NCBI GenBank assembly: GCA_030427705.1
Contig: JAUIBR010000001.1
Location: 248,001 to 312,000 of the forward strand
Origin: a bacterium
Lineage (GTDB): Bacteria; Myxococcota_A; Bradymonadia; Bradymonadales; Bradymonadaceae
DNA: 64,000 nucleotides
Direction: 5' to 3'
Made by a program: the position numbers and the translations under genes. Within the stretch, counting starts at the first letter, position 1, and each line of letters opens with the position of its first letter. The notes beneath the pieces were generated by a model. The model worked only from the letters and a program-made list of their open reading frames with translations. It was not told where the DNA came from and ran no database searches. Below are positions 36,178 through 46,019 of this stretch, piece by piece.

Positions 36178-37189
36178 TTGCGGCTTCCTTTTGTTTTTTG
36201 AGGTCCAGAGCGACGTCGACGATCATGTCTTCCTGCCCGCCAATCATGCGACGCTTGCCGAGCTCGACCAAGATGTCTCGCGAGTCCACATCGAATTTTT
36301 CGGCAGCACGTTCGGTGTGCAGCAGGAACGACGAATACACACCTGCAAATCCAAGCATCAGCGAGTTCCCATCGGTCTGAACGGGCCGTTGCATCAGCGG
36401 ACGAACGATTTTGTCGGCGCAGTCAATCAATGGATAAAGCTCGATATCCGTGCGGATTCCCATACGGTCGGTAACCGCAATCAAGACTTCCAATGGGCAA
36501 TTGCCGGCCCCAGCGCCCATGCCCGCGACCGAACCGTCAATGCGGTCGGCCCCAGCTTCAATAGCGATGATGCTGTTTGCCACGCCCAAGCCCAGATTGT
36601 GGTGATTATGAAATCCGACCTGACAATCCAGCGCGTCGCGCATCGCTGCGACTTTCTCGCGTGTTTCGTCCATCAAAAGCGCACCCGCCGAGTCGGTGAC
36701 ATACACGCAATGTGCGCCGTAGGATTCCATCAACTTGGCCTGCTCGATCAGCTGAGCGGTGGGAATCATGTGTGCCATCATCAAGAAGCCGACGGTGTCT
36801 AAACCCTTGTTTCGTGCGGCTTCAATGTGCTGTTTCGAGATATCTGCCTCGGTGCAATGCGTCGCGATACGCACTGTATCGACGCCAGCTTCAATCGCCA
36901 TATCGATATCATCAATGGTGCCAATTCCTGGCAACAAAAGCGCGGCGAGCTTCGAGTGCGTCAGCACCTCTCGCACGGCTTGCAGGTACTCGACTTCGGT
37001 GTGGGCCGAGAATCCGTAGTTGAACGAGTTGCCGTTCAATCCGTCGCCGTGGCTAACCTCGATGATGTCGATGCGCGCTTCGTCGAGTTTCTTGGCGACC
37101 GCGACCATTTGGTCGACGGAGTACTGATGCGCAAGCGCATGCATGCCGTCTCGTAGCGTGCAGTCGTTGATGATGATTTTCCGGTCCAT
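36170..37189 (-). CDS. 4-hydroxy-2-oxovalerate aldolase (DmpG/BphI family)
   Basis: 339 aa from ATG 37189, preceded by [18 protein letters not shown] (metal and base residues), [79 protein letters not shown] (metal His pair) are all present. It splits 4-hydroxy-2-oxovalerate into pyruvate and acetaldehyde. The partner acetaldehyde dehydrogenase (DmpF), which normally channels the product and lies next to it, is absent here. So is any ring-cleavage gene. Confidence 0.93.
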   Translation of the reverse strand: MDRKIIINDCTLRDGMHALAHQYSVDQMVAVAKKLDEARIDIIEVSHGDGLNGNSFNYGFSAHTEVEYLQAVREVLTHSKLAALLLPGIGTIDDIDMAIEAGVDTVRIATHCTEADISKQHIEAARNKGLDTVGFLMMAHMIPTAQLIEQAKLMESYGAHCVYVTDSAGALLMDETREKVAAMRDALDCQVGFHNHHNLGLGVANSIIAIEAGADRIDGSVAGMGAGAGNCPLEVLIAVTDRMGIRTDIELYPLIDCADKIVRPLMQRPVQTDGNSLMLGFAGVYSSFLLHTERAAEKFDVDSRDILVELGKRRMIGGQEDMIVDVALDLKKQKEAANG

Positions 37190-37264
37190 TGTGGGCTCCA
37201 TCGGTTGGCCGAGGACTTCTAGCAAATTCTTCACACGAACTAAACCTGCGTTAACCTTGCAGCT

Positions 37265-37963
37265 ATGAGCATCTGGGAGAAAGAACAGGACGGGCACCTA
37301 CGGTACGGCAATTGGGTCATGTTGGCGCTACTTGCGGCATTCATGTTGCTACTGCCGATGTCGAGAGCATTCCTGCCGGATCATCTGGAGGAGATTCTCA
37401 ACCGCGCGATCGTCTTTGGCGTCTTTATCGCGGCGACGGTCTGGTCCGGCAGCCGGGCGTTTGCGGCCGTATTCGGGCTGGTTTTGGTGGCATCAATGTG
37501 CCTTACCGTCATGGGCATGTCCCAACCAGGCACTGTCTTTGCGATCGCATGGCATATCCTGATGTTAGGCGCATTCTTGCTTATCGCGGTGGGCATACTG
37601 AAGCAGGTGCTTGCAACCAGGCGCGTGCGGCTCAATACGGTCATTGGTGCGCTCGACTCCTACCTCTTGTTTGGCTTGGCGTTTGCGGTTCTACACTCAC
37701 TGATCGCCGTCGTAGACACCGACGCGTACGATGGCTTGTTGTTTGCCGAAGGCGCCGTACTCGCCAAGAACTCGACGTACTACAGCTTCGTAACCATCAC
37801 GACGTTAGGTTACGGGGACATCCTGCCGCTGACGGAAACGTCACGTGCGGCGGCCTATCTGGAGGCACTGTTTGGGCAGGCTTTCATCGCGGTAATCGTG
37901 GCACGATTCGTGGCGATGGAGGTCACACACTCCGCAATGTCGGCGTCCGATCAGGAAGAATAG
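37265..37963 (+). CDS. Potassium channel family protein (ion transport 2)
   Basis: 232 aa, about six membrane segments. The selectivity filter [13 protein letters not shown] lies at about residues 179-191 between the last two helices, as in KcsA-like and two-pore channels. There is no RCK/TrkA domain and no clear voltage-sensor helix, so gating is not evident. It is divergent from the aldolase gene (75-bp gap) and overlaps the 3' end of ttcA by 13 bases. Confidence 0.9.
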   Translation: MSIWEKEQDGHLRYGNWVMLALLAAFMLLLPMSRAFLPDHLEEILNRAIVFGVFIAATVWSGSRAFAAVFGLVLVASMCLTVMGMSQPGTVFAIAWHILMLGAFLLIAVGILKQVLATRRVRLNTVIGALDSYLLFGLAFAVLHSLIAVVDTDAYDGLLFAEGAVLAKNSTYYSFVTITTLGYGDILPLTETSRAAAYLEALFGQAFIAVIVARFVAMEVTHSAMSASDQEE

Positions 37964-38685
37964 AGCGCATCGCGAACTGAAGCACGGAAGTCACCGTGCA
38001 TCGCCTCAAAGCTTGTCAGCATGTGCTTGATGTCACGGCGTTTCGACGCGGGATAGGTGTCGCAAACAGGGCATGCAACAGGCGCCAGGTCGTACTCTCG
38101 TACCCAACCGATAACTTTGGACTCTTCGACCAAGATCAATGGTCGAATCGTGTCCACAAAGCCATTGTCTGATGGTGTGAGAGGCTTCAGCGGCTCCAAT
38201 TGGCGACGATACATCAAGTTCAGGAAAAACGTCTCAATGGCGTCATCCAGATGGTGCCCTAGAGCGAGTCGATTATAGCCGTTTTCCTCGCACCAGGTGT
38301 TCAAAATGCCGCGGCGCATTCGACTACAGATCGCACACGGAATCTGCCCCGGCTTGAGCGCAGCCTGAACCACGGAATGCGTATCTTCCTCGATCACCGT
38401 GCATTCCACGCCCATCCGGTCGCACATCGCCTTGAACCCAGCGTGGTCGAAGCCTGGCTGCTTTTGATCCAGGTGAATCACCGTCCAATCAAATGGCAAA
38501 TCAGCACGCAGCGACAACTGTCGAATGGCGGCGATCAATAACAGCGAGTCTTTTCCACCAGAGATTGCCACTGCGACACGGTCTCCGGCCTTGATGAGCT
38601 CAAAGTCATAGACCGCCTTCTCGACCGCGCTGAGCACCGCCTTCGAAGGTCTAGGGGTCAATTCGATTTTCGGTTCAGCACTCAT
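37951..38685 (-). CDS. ttcA: tRNA 2-thiocytidine(32) synthetase TtcA
   Basis: 244 aa from ATG 38685, which overlaps the stop of the upstream lipoprotein gene (ATGA). PP-loop ATP pyrophosphatase motif SGGKDS at residues 42-47. The Cys pairs Cys117/Cys120 (PCAICSRMRRG) and Cys205/Cys208 (CPVCDT) match the TtcA iron-sulfur ligands. It adds sulfur to C32 of some tRNAs. Coupling to an outer-membrane lipoprotein gene probably reflects compact packing. Confidence 0.93.
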   Translation of the reverse strand: MSAEPKIELTPRPSKAVLSAVEKAVYDFELIKAGDRVAVAISGGKDSLLLIAAIRQLSLRADLPFDWTVIHLDQKQPGFDHAGFKAMCDRMGVECTVIEEDTHSVVQAALKPGQIPCAICSRMRRGILNTWCEENGYNRLALGHHLDDAIETFFLNLMYRRQLEPLKPLTPSDNGFVDTIRPLILVEESKVIGWVREYDLAPVACPVCDTYPASKRRDIKHMLTSFEAMHGDFRASVRDALYSS

Positions 38686-40772
38686 GGGCAGTTTTCTGGA
38701 GTCGCGTTTTCGGGGGCGTAGAGCGTCGGTGCCGCATCGGCACGAAGGCTCTTGATGAAGCACGCGTACTGCGCTTTTGCTTCGTCTTTGTCAAACATAA
38801 CGTAATGACCTGCCTCAAAATACGCGGGTTCGTATTGGCGAACGAAACCTGTCACGCCGCCAGCAAGATTGGACTGAACTGGCGTCTGTGTCGCTGTCTC
38901 ACGGCCCACCCATTTCATGAAATCGAAGGCCTCCATCTGAAGCACAGGCTCCACAAGCGGTACACCCAATGCGGTCGACAAGCCTGCTCGCGCGGTCGGC
39001 GAGAAGTAGCGGTCTTCCAACCCGCTTGGATGGAATACATGACGAGGTTGAACGCCCGGATGTGGCTCTCGAATGATGTGTCGTGCATGAACATTCGGGT
39101 CCATGTGGTCAAACACGTGTTGGAAGGTGTTCAGTACGATATCAAACCGGTCGAGCGATTCATCGTCTCTAAACCGAAGCACACGCTCCAAAATGGGACG
39201 AATCTCGACAGGGTCCTTTGAAGACATGGCAATCTCGATCAGCGTCCCGCCGCTTCCGGCATTGATGAAGGCGTCGATCTCGCCAGGAATCGTCATCGTC
39301 GGCGTTCCAATCATTGACCCCATAGACTGCCCCATCGCCGCAAACCGGTCGGAATCGAACCGAATCATCCCATCCGTTGCGTTTCCGGCATCAAGGTCTG
39401 GCGAGATCGTGGCGTCGATCTCCAGATTCGCCATCAGGCGAGCGTGGTAGGCCACCTCGTTCGACGCGATGTGGAAGTTGTCGATCATCGCGCGCGGATT
39501 ATCCAAGATATTGTAGAGCTTCAGTCCCGTGACATCCGGATTTCGCGGAAACCGCGAATCATGAAGGTCAAAGTCGGCTGCGAAACCGGCAATTCCGTAG
39601 CGCGCGATATTGGCGGCCGGACCTTGGCCCGCAATCCGTGGGTCTGCGTCTGAAGTTCGTGCGCTCCGATCCATCAGCTCGGTCGCGGTCCCGCCGGAGC
39701 CATGCATGTAAAGGAGTGTTGGAAACCCAGCGTCTGGCATCGGGGATTTGGGAATGGTAATGAAGACCTTCAGCAACTCCATACGCACGATCTTGGGCTC
39801 ACCATTTTCAAAGATGATTCGCCCCGCCGGCGGTTGGTCATAGGGCTTTTCGCCTTCCTGAATGTTTGGAACCTCGTAGTACGCCTCGATCACGACAAAG
39901 TCTGTGTAGTTCGCGATAACCGTCGGTGCAGGGTCGGCTGCCAACACGGGATCCGGCAGATTGGCGTAGAACTCAGACACGGTTAGGAACCGCTCCACGG
40001 GATTGTAAGTCGTGAATAAAACAAACGACGCAAGCTCGTCCTCAGGCAGCCCCGCATCCAGAATCGCTTGTCGCGCGGCGACGTAAGGCCCCGACGCCAC
40101 AGTCCCGTTTACTCCCTCGATGTCGTTGCCCCCCATGAGCTCCGTCAGTTTTTCTGGGGTCGAGACTGGCTTTCCATCTGCATCTGTCAGTTTCTTGGTG
40201 AACGCCAGGACATACGTTTCGCCGCGCTCTCGCAAGACACCATACGGGCTCATACACGCCAATTGATTTTGCGGGTGATGGGTGCCCTTTGCTTCCGTGA
40301 ATTTGCATTCGATCGGAAGGCGTTCGCCGCGTTTTTCAGACCCCTCGTGAACATTCATCAAGAAGACGGATGGCCACTCATCGGCGACGCTTTCATCCGT
40401 AGTCGGCAACGTTGCCGGGTCAAGCGCCGTATCCCAGTGGGTATAGACACCACCGGTGACGCCCCAGCCCGTCTTCAGGTCATCCGCCGCATCCAACCAT
40501 TTCCTGCCGATCGCGTTTTCATTGATGACCGGGAATTCGACGTAGCCGAAGGTCCCATCCGCCTTCTGACGGCTATCGTCTGGAAGTGGCACCGAAAAGA
40601 AATCGTCCGAGCTTGGATCGAAGTTGAAGGTGGCACCATCCTCAACGCGAGCCATGTCCGAAGCGTCGTTCGACATGTCGGGGACATCGTTGTTTGTGTT
40701 GTTCTGTGGATTTTCTTCGTCAGAACAAGCGCATAGGACAAAGACGGCCAAGATAGGGATCAAGCGCTTCAT
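38682..40772 (-). CDS. Large lipoprotein with alpha/beta-hydrolase domain
   Basis: 696 aa. Lipobox VLCAC, then SDEENPQNNTNNDVPDMSNDASD, a short form of the NNX linker. Residues about 55-300 form a beta-rich region with VFLMNVHEGSEKRGERLPIECKF and YNPVERFLT, as in Ig-like extracellular lipases. From about 330 the fold is alpha/beta-hydrolase: FPTLLYMHGSGGTA, and FAAMGQSMGSMIGTPTM with the nucleophile Ser in GQSMG. A late GHYVMFD may hold the His. Probably a surface-anchored esterase or lipase. Confidence 0.75.
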   Translation of the reverse strand: MKRLIPILAVFVLCACSDEENPQNNTNNDVPDMSNDASDMARVEDGATFNFDPSSDDFFSVPLPDDSRQKADGTFGYVEFPVINENAIGRKWLDAADDLKTGWGVTGGVYTHWDTALDPATLPTTDESVADEWPSVFLMNVHEGSEKRGERLPIECKFTEAKGTHHPQNQLACMSPYGVLRERGETYVLAFTKKLTDADGKPVSTPEKLTELMGGNDIEGVNGTVASGPYVAARQAILDAGLPEDELASFVLFTTYNPVERFLTVSEFYANLPDPVLAADPAPTVIANYTDFVVIEAYYEVPNIQEGEKPYDQPPAGRIIFENGEPKIVRMELLKVFITIPKSPMPDAGFPTLLYMHGSGGTATELMDRSARTSDADPRIAGQGPAANIARYGIAGFAADFDLHDSRFPRNPDVTGLKLYNILDNPRAMIDNFHIASNEVAYHARLMANLEIDATISPDLDAGNATDGMIRFDSDRFAAMGQSMGSMIGTPTMTIPGEIDAFINAGSGGTLIEIAMSSKDPVEIRPILERVLRFRDDESLDRFDIVLNTFQHVFDHMDPNVHARHIIREPHPGVQPRHVFHPSGLEDRYFSPTARAGLSTALGVPLVEPVLQMEAFDFMKWVGRETATQTPVQSNLAGGVTGFVRQYEPAYFEAGHYVMFDKDEAKAQYACFIKSLRADAAPTLYAPENATPENCP

Positions 40773-40880
40773 AAGTACTCCAGCGGACTAAACGCCGGCC
40801 ATTGTGACGAAGTCAGATAGCTTTGCAAGTTCGGTGAGAATCCCTTAAAACGCTGTCGAACAACAGAACGGACAAAAGAT

Positions 40881-41633
40881 ATGCTTCAAGAAAACAAGAA
40901 TCGTCGCCAATTTCTCAAACACCTCGCAATCTCGACGGGTAGCGTCGTGCTCGTGCCTTACGTCGTGTCCTGCGGAACCAATCCGCCGAACCCCGATGCG
41001 ATGGCGAATGAACAAGCGATGAAAGAAGCCGAGGCGAAGGCTGCTGCTGAAAAGATGGACGCCGAAGAGCAAGCCAACGTGGCGAAGATGCTCGACGCGA
41101 ACGCGATTCCACCTATCAAGCCTGAAGGTTGGGACCCCATCGCGTACAACAAAGTTCGCGGAAATGCCGGCGCAATTCCGAAGAGCTACCTCAAGGACAT
41201 CAACGGCGCTGACGGTGAAATGAAGCACCTTGGTAAGCACCTCCCATACGTCCCAACGCTGGACGCAGCCATGGTTCCCGCCGGATTCATCGCGCTGATG
41301 TGGGGCGACCCCGAAAAAGGTCACGTCAAGCACCCCAACGCACCAAAGACCGAAGATAACCCAGACGGTCACTGGTACAACTGGATCCGCGTGCGCAAGG
41401 CGACCGCAGAAGAAGCGGAAGAGCTGCAATCCAACTACACGGATTGGCCAGGAATCGCGGAAGGCGACAATGGCGCGTATGCAGTCTTCGGTGGTGGCGA
41501 AATCACTGCCGAAAGCGGCAAGAACACGGTCTACCTGGCTGCACTTCCGAAGGACGTGAAGAAAGGCGACACCATTCGAATTCACGCGCACTGCCTCACC
41601 CACGGCGAATACGTCGACTTCATCACGGTCTAA
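40881..41633 (+). CDS. Tat lipoprotein with superoxide-reductase (desulfoferrodoxin)-like iron site
   Basis: 250 aa. NRRQFLKHLAISTGSVVLVPYVVSC joins a Tat signal to a lipobox (Cys31). A helical Ala/Glu-rich linker (about 40-72) follows. The C-terminal domain has, in order, GKHLPYVPTL (Lys119, His120), HVKHP (His151), GHWYNWIRV (His164) and AHCLTHGEYVDFITV (Cys238, His241). This matches the four-His one-Cys centre II of superoxide reductases (EKHVP, HP..H..WI, YCNxHG), with insertions between ligands. The Glu before the catalytic Lys is Gly here. An envelope-side oxygen-defence role is inferred. Confidence 0.62.
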   Translation: MLQENKNRRQFLKHLAISTGSVVLVPYVVSCGTNPPNPDAMANEQAMKEAEAKAAAEKMDAEEQANVAKMLDANAIPPIKPEGWDPIAYNKVRGNAGAIPKSYLKDINGADGEMKHLGKHLPYVPTLDAAMVPAGFIALMWGDPEKGHVKHPNAPKTEDNPDGHWYNWIRVRKATAEEAEELQSNYTDWPGIAEGDNGAYAVFGGGEITAESGKNTVYLAALPKDVKKGDTIRIHAHCLTHGEYVDFITV

Positions 41634-41670
41634 GACGCCTGACCCGGTTGGAGAGCGGTAGGAGCCAACT

Positions 41671-42465
41671 GTGGCGACGTACGCGATAGGTGACATTCAT
41701 GGGCGGTTCAAGGTCCTCAAGCGATTGCTTGAGCGTATCGAGTTCCGCCCAGAATCAGACACGCTTTGGTTGGTCGGCGACCTCGTCAACGTCGGGCCCA
41801 AGTCGTTGAAAGTTCTGCGCTGGGCCATGGATTTGCCCAATGTCGTTGTCACGTTGGGAAACCACGATCTGCACATGTTGGCGGTCTATCTGGGCGTGCG
41901 AGATCTGCGCCCCAAAGACACATTCCAGTCCGTGCTCGACGCGCCAGATGCGGACGACATCTTCGCATGGCTTCGCCGTCAGAAGCTTGTTCACAGACAA
42001 GACGGCTACATCATGGTGCATGCGGGCTTGCTACCTCAATGGACCCCGGACAAAGCCGTCGAGGTCGCCAACGAAGTCGAGCGTATGCTGTGCTCGCCGC
42101 ACTATCCTGAGTTCTTCGACGAGATGTACGGCAACAAGCCGAAGATTTGGTCGGATGAACTGACAGGTAATGACCGATTGCGCATCGCTGTGAACGCGTT
42201 CACTCGTTCACGTATCGTGCGCGTTAAAGACGGTCGATTGGAGTTCGATTTCAAGGGTGAGCCACAGGATACGCCGAAAGGTTACGCGCCCTGGTACGAG
42301 CTCTTTGACGCACCTGGCGAAACACTGCTGTTTGGCCACTGGTCCGCACATGGTTTCTACGAATCTGAGCGTGTCGTGTGCTTGGATTCTGGCTGTGCGT
42401 GGAAACGAAAACTGACGGCCATGCGTTTGTCTGACCGGGCCGTTTTCCAGGTCAGCGCTGGCTAA
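41671..42465 (+). CDS. apaH: Symmetrical bis(5'-nucleosyl)-tetraphosphatase ApaH
   Basis: 264 aa, GTG start after GGTAGGAG. The metallophosphatase motifs are clear: GDIHGRF, VGDLVNVGPKS, TLGNHDLHML, MVHAGLLPQW and LLFGHWSAHGF, with the ApaH C-terminal CLDSGCAWKRKLTAMRL. It cleaves Ap4A to two ADP, and its relatives also remove Np4 caps from RNA. Lies between the SOR-like gene and the uracil-DNA glycosylase gene on the same strand. Confidence 0.95.
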   Translation: MATYAIGDIHGRFKVLKRLLERIEFRPESDTLWLVGDLVNVGPKSLKVLRWAMDLPNVVVTLGNHDLHMLAVYLGVRDLRPKDTFQSVLDAPDADDIFAWLRRQKLVHRQDGYIMVHAGLLPQWTPDKAVEVANEVERMLCSPHYPEFFDEMYGNKPKIWSDELTGNDRLRIAVNAFTRSRIVRVKDGRLEFDFKGEPQDTPKGYAPWYELFDAPGETLLFGHWSAHGFYESERVVCLDSGCAWKRKLTAMRLSDRAVFQVSAG

Positions 42466-42487
42466 TTCTCTCACCAAAGAACCCTGT

Positions 42488-43204
42488 ATGAGTTTGATCG
42501 AGATAGCAGAAACACTACGTGACGCGTTTGACGATTTCGTTCCAGCCGAACCCGTAACGCATACCTACAATCCGCTGAAATACGGATGGAAGTCATGCAA
42601 GGCCTACCTTGATGCGTACGGCACGAAGTCACCTCGCGAGGTGTTGATGATCGGCATGAATCCCGGCCCATGGGGAATGGCGCAGACGGCCGTGCCATTT
42701 GGTGATGTCGCGATGGTCCGAGACTGGATGGGTATCGAGGAAGAGGTCGAAAAACCAGACAATGAACACCCCAAGCGCCTCGTCGAGGGCTTCCAATGTG
42801 GACGAAGCGAGGTTTCCGGGACCCGCCTCTGGACATTCATGAGCGAGAAGTTCGACTCCCCCGAGGACTTCTTTGACCGTTTCTTTGTCTGGAACTACTG
42901 CCCGTTGAGCTTCATGGAGGAGACCGGCCGCAACTTCATTCCAGAGAAACTCCCAAAAGAAGAGCGCGACGTGCTGTTCAAGCCTTGTGATGAAGCCGTG
43001 CGCGCGATCGTCGACTACCTTGAGCCGACCTATATCGTTGGAGTCGGGAAGTTCGCTGAGAAGCAGGCGAAGAAGATTGTCGGAGACACTTTTGAGGGCA
43101 CGATTGGCAGCATCCTGCATCCGTCGCCTGCCAGCCCCAAAGCCAACCGCGGTTGGGCTCAGTACGCTGAAGAAGACTTTGCTGCCCTAGGCATCGAAAT
43201 CTGA
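42488..43204 (+). CDS. SMUG1-type uracil-DNA glycosylase (UDG family 3)
   Basis: 238 aa. The catalytic motif GMNPGPWGMAQTAVPFGD (about residues 56-73) and the second motif HPSPASPKANRGW (about 211-223) match SMUG1. WNYCPLSFME lies between. SMUG1 removes uracil and oxidised pyrimidines from DNA. Bacterial SMUG1-like proteins are less common than UngA and occur in scattered lineages. It follows apaH by 22 bases. Confidence 0.9.
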   Translation: MSLIEIAETLRDAFDDFVPAEPVTHTYNPLKYGWKSCKAYLDAYGTKSPREVLMIGMNPGPWGMAQTAVPFGDVAMVRDWMGIEEEVEKPDNEHPKRLVEGFQCGRSEVSGTRLWTFMSEKFDSPEDFFDRFFVWNYCPLSFMEETGRNFIPEKLPKEERDVLFKPCDEAVRAIVDYLEPTYIVGVGKFAEKQAKKIVGDTFEGTIGSILHPSPASPKANRGWAQYAEEDFAALGIEI

Positions 43205-43284
43205 GCTGGAAAGGAAAGTAGGAACACCACTCGGGGTTGTGATAAAGTCTTACCAAAGGGCGCATTAGAAATAGTGAGGAATTC

Positions 43285-44082
43285 ATGCGATTTACATTCG
43301 CATTGATGATGTTTGTATTAACCTGGGCGGGATTCTCGACGGCTGCATTTGCTTGCAAATGCGCCGAGAAACCTCGCTCTGAGGCATACGACTCGGCATA
43401 TTCAGTTTTCTACGGCGAGGCCACCGAAGCCGATGGTGGCAACGCTACGATCAAGGTCTCCAAATCCTTCAAACGCTCTCGCGCCAAACGAAAGATGAAG
43501 ATCGTCGCTGACGGCGACAGCTGTGATTTTCAGTTTGAAGAGGGGAAGAAGTACCTGGTGTTCGCTGCAAAGGCGAAGAAAAAGAAGACCTACAGCGTTC
43601 ATAGCTGCAGTGGCACGACCGCGCTGGAATTCACTCCACTCAATCCTGTGGTCTGGACGCTTGCAGACGATATGTCCTACGGCCTCACCAAACGCGAGCG
43701 CAAGAGTGCGCAGAATACCAAGAACAAGCTTGTCGATTCGGCAAACAAGTCCCTGCGTGATGCTGTCCGCAAATGCGACAAGACGATTTGGAAGAGCAAG
43801 AAGAACGTGAAGGGCCATATCGAGGTCCGATTCGACTACACCGAGAAGCGCAAATTCACCGCTGAAATCATCAAGTACGAACGCTCTGCTGGCGAAGATG
43901 ATGAGGTAAAAAGCTGCCTGACGAAACGTCTGACGGACGTCAAATTCCCGAAGTTCAGTGGCGGGCCAATCTCACTGTTTGCATATCGTCTGCTCGACCA
44001 GATCGATCCGATGATGGTGCGAAAGAAGTCCAACGCATCCGTCGTTGCCTACAAATCTGACAAGTACGACGCCGACGAATAG
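43285..44082 (+). CDS. Exported NTR/TIMP-like protein with AgmX/PglI C-terminal domain
   Basis: 265 aa. Signal peptide, cleavage after AFA at about residue 22, so the mature protein starts CKCAEKP, the free-Cys start seen in netrin/TIMP-like (NTR) domains (VFYGEATEAD, and Cys pairs to about residue 115). The C-terminal part (about 170-245) reads GHIEVRFDYTEKRKFTAEIIKYE...EVKSCLTKRLTDVKFPKF, a pattern like the AgmX/PglI domain of myxobacteria. Very Lys-rich overall. Periplasmic or secreted; function unknown. Confidence 0.7.
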   Translation: MRFTFALMMFVLTWAGFSTAAFACKCAEKPRSEAYDSAYSVFYGEATEADGGNATIKVSKSFKRSRAKRKMKIVADGDSCDFQFEEGKKYLVFAAKAKKKKTYSVHSCSGTTALEFTPLNPVVWTLADDMSYGLTKRERKSAQNTKNKLVDSANKSLRDAVRKCDKTIWKSKKNVKGHIEVRFDYTEKRKFTAEIIKYERSAGEDDEVKSCLTKRLTDVKFPKFSGGPISLFAYRLLDQIDPMMVRKKSNASVVAYKSDKYDADE

Positions 44083-44261
44083 ACCGCACTCTGTCTCGGC
44101 TTCGAACCCCACCGTCAAACCAATGACGCCCTTCGTCAATCAAATGGCGCGAAAAAGTGTCGCAAGACCGCTATTTTACTAGCTAAGACTTGATTTCTGG
44201 TTTTGGTTTCGTCACTCTGGTCTCAGGTAGATAACCGCACATCCTGGCTGGAGTAGAAATC

Positions 44262-46019
44262 ATGCGTATGAAGCTGTTACGTCATGTCGCCATTTGTTCG
44301 ACGTTGATCGCAGGGGTGGGCTGTAGCCCAACCGACGACTCCCCCGACATCGAGAGTGAGTCGGGCGTCATCGTTCAACGTCTGCGCTCGGCGCCTGACG
44401 ACGGCGAGTCCTCGACCTTTGTGGCCATGGACTTCGTGGCTACAGATGCACGGGGCAATGCACTTCCTTGCGAGGCAGCGGGCTTGGACGTTGACGTTGA
44501 AGTCTCGTTCGACGGTGGTTCGTCATTCACTTCCATTGACGATGCCAGCGTCGTGACAAACTGCGGAGCTCCGGCTTATGACGTAGCACTCGTCTTAGAC
44601 AATAGCGGCTCTCAGAAGGCCGTTCTGGACAAGACTCGAGAAGGCGCCCGTTCGTTTGCACAGGCGGTCACATCAGCCGGCGGTAGAGTTTCGGTGACGC
44701 GTGTAAGTACGTTCTCTGAGGTACTTGAACCGCTGTCGAGCGACCTGAATGCTGTCGAGAGCGCCATCGACTCAATGTTTGTGAACAAAGGCTGGACCGC
44801 ACTCTACGACGGAATGCGGATGGGCAACGAAACGCTAGGGGCGGAGCTCGGGACGTCCCCAGAGAGCTACGCTGACCTGGGCGCGTTCTGCAATCAGGGA
44901 CGTGGCTTCGCGATGGTGGCGTTCACGAACGGCGAAGAGAACAACTCATCCCAGCAAGAGCTTGCGGGCGCAGACGATGACGGCATGGACACGACCATCA
45001 ACGACGTGCTCGGAATGCGTGTGAACTCTGTTCCAACCCCAATTCACACGATTGGACTGGGAAAGCGCGTCGACCAAGCCGCGCTCAGCAGTATCTCTAA
45101 TCAGACCGGCGGCCGGCATATCACCGTTTCCGACCAAGACGCGATTCCATCGGCGTTTGACCTCATCGCTGACTACGCCGGCGCGACAACGCAGGTTTGC
45201 GCTACGGCAACCCGGTACGGTTGTGGACAGGCAACCTTCCGAGTCAACTACGATTGGACGGATGACCAGGGCAACGCGCACACGGGCTCGCTCTCGTATG
45301 AGGCGAATGTCCCCTGCCCGCCCGCCCCACCGACGGGTCGCGCCGTGACGATGTTGTTGACGATGTCGGACCCCGGAATCGACGCCGCAACGGCGACGGC
45401 GCTTAGCAACCAAGCGCTTTCGTGGGCCTCGCCAATGGCAAACGCCAATGTGCTTTTTGTGCGCGATGATAACCACCACAACGAAGACAAGGACGACGTC
45501 CAATACATCAAAGGACTTATCGACAGCGCGAACGCTGGCTGGACCACAACGTATATGGACGAGCCTGCCAATGGCCTCACATCTGCCGACGTCGCCAGTT
45601 ACGATGTCATCTGGTTCTCGAACCCGGGTTGGCCATTGGACGACCCGCTGACGTTCCAGACCCTTCAAGGCGCGCTAGCGAACGGCAAGGGCGTGGTCAT
45701 GACCGGCGACGACATGAGCTGGTCGATGGGTCGCGCATTCCCAATGAGTTCGCTGACGAAGCTCAACCACAGGAACAACGGGACGAAGACCTGTGGCGTG
45801 ACGACTGACAACAACCGTGGCGAGAGTTACCGGGTCACGTTTGGTTCGGATAGCCACCCCATTATCTCGGGATTGGAAGGCACGTCGTTCACGTATGGAA
45901 ACGACATCGACCACGCTGAAGCCGTTGGTGAGGGTGAGTCCGTGCTCGCGACTGCGACGCTTGATAGTGACCCGAACTGTCAATTGAGCACACCAGTTGT
46001 GGTCGCCTGGGAGCCATGA
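44262..46019 (+). CDS. VWA-domain lipoprotein with C-terminal GATase/ThuA-like domain
   Basis: 585 aa. Lipobox GVGC at about residue 21, then SPTDDSPDIESES. The von Willebrand A domain starts at about residue 110: DVALVLDNSGSQ is the MIDAS motif (DxSxS), with the conserved Thr in GWTALYDG. The C-terminal third (about 360-585) begins GRAVTMLLTMSDPG and has YDVIWFSNPGWPLDDPLTFQTLQGALANGKGVVMTGDDMSW, a Rossmann fold like that of the DUF4350-like lipoprotein at 22.4-23.9 kb. Likely a surface metal-dependent adhesin or sensor. Confidence 0.85.
   Translation: MRMKLLRHVAICSTLIAGVGCSPTDDSPDIESESGVIVQRLRSAPDDGESSTFVAMDFVATDARGNALPCEAAGLDVDVEVSFDGGSSFTSIDDASVVTNCGAPAYDVALVLDNSGSQKAVLDKTREGARSFAQAVTSAGGRVSVTRVSTFSEVLEPLSSDLNAVESAIDSMFVNKGWTALYDGMRMGNETLGAELGTSPESYADLGAFCNQGRGFAMVAFTNGEENNSSQQELAGADDDGMDTTINDVLGMRVNSVPTPIHTIGLGKRVDQAALSSISNQTGGRHITVSDQDAIPSAFDLIADYAGATTQVCATATRYGCGQATFRVNYDWTDDQGNAHTGSLSYEANVPCPPAPPTGRAVTMLLTMSDPGIDAATATALSNQALSWASPMANANVLFVRDDNHHNEDKDDVQYIKGLIDSANAGWTTTYMDEPANGLTSADVASYDVIWFSNPGWPLDDPLTFQTLQGALANGKGVVMTGDDMSWSMGRAFPMSSLTKLNHRNNGTKTCGVTTDNNRGESYRVTFGSDSHPIISGLEGTSFTYGNDIDHAEAVGEGESVLATATLDSDPNCQLSTPVVVAWEP

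Noticed and set aside
40845-41696. 283-aa minus-strand ORF
   Set aside because: Antisense to the SOR-like gene and running into apaH; no signal or family motifs.
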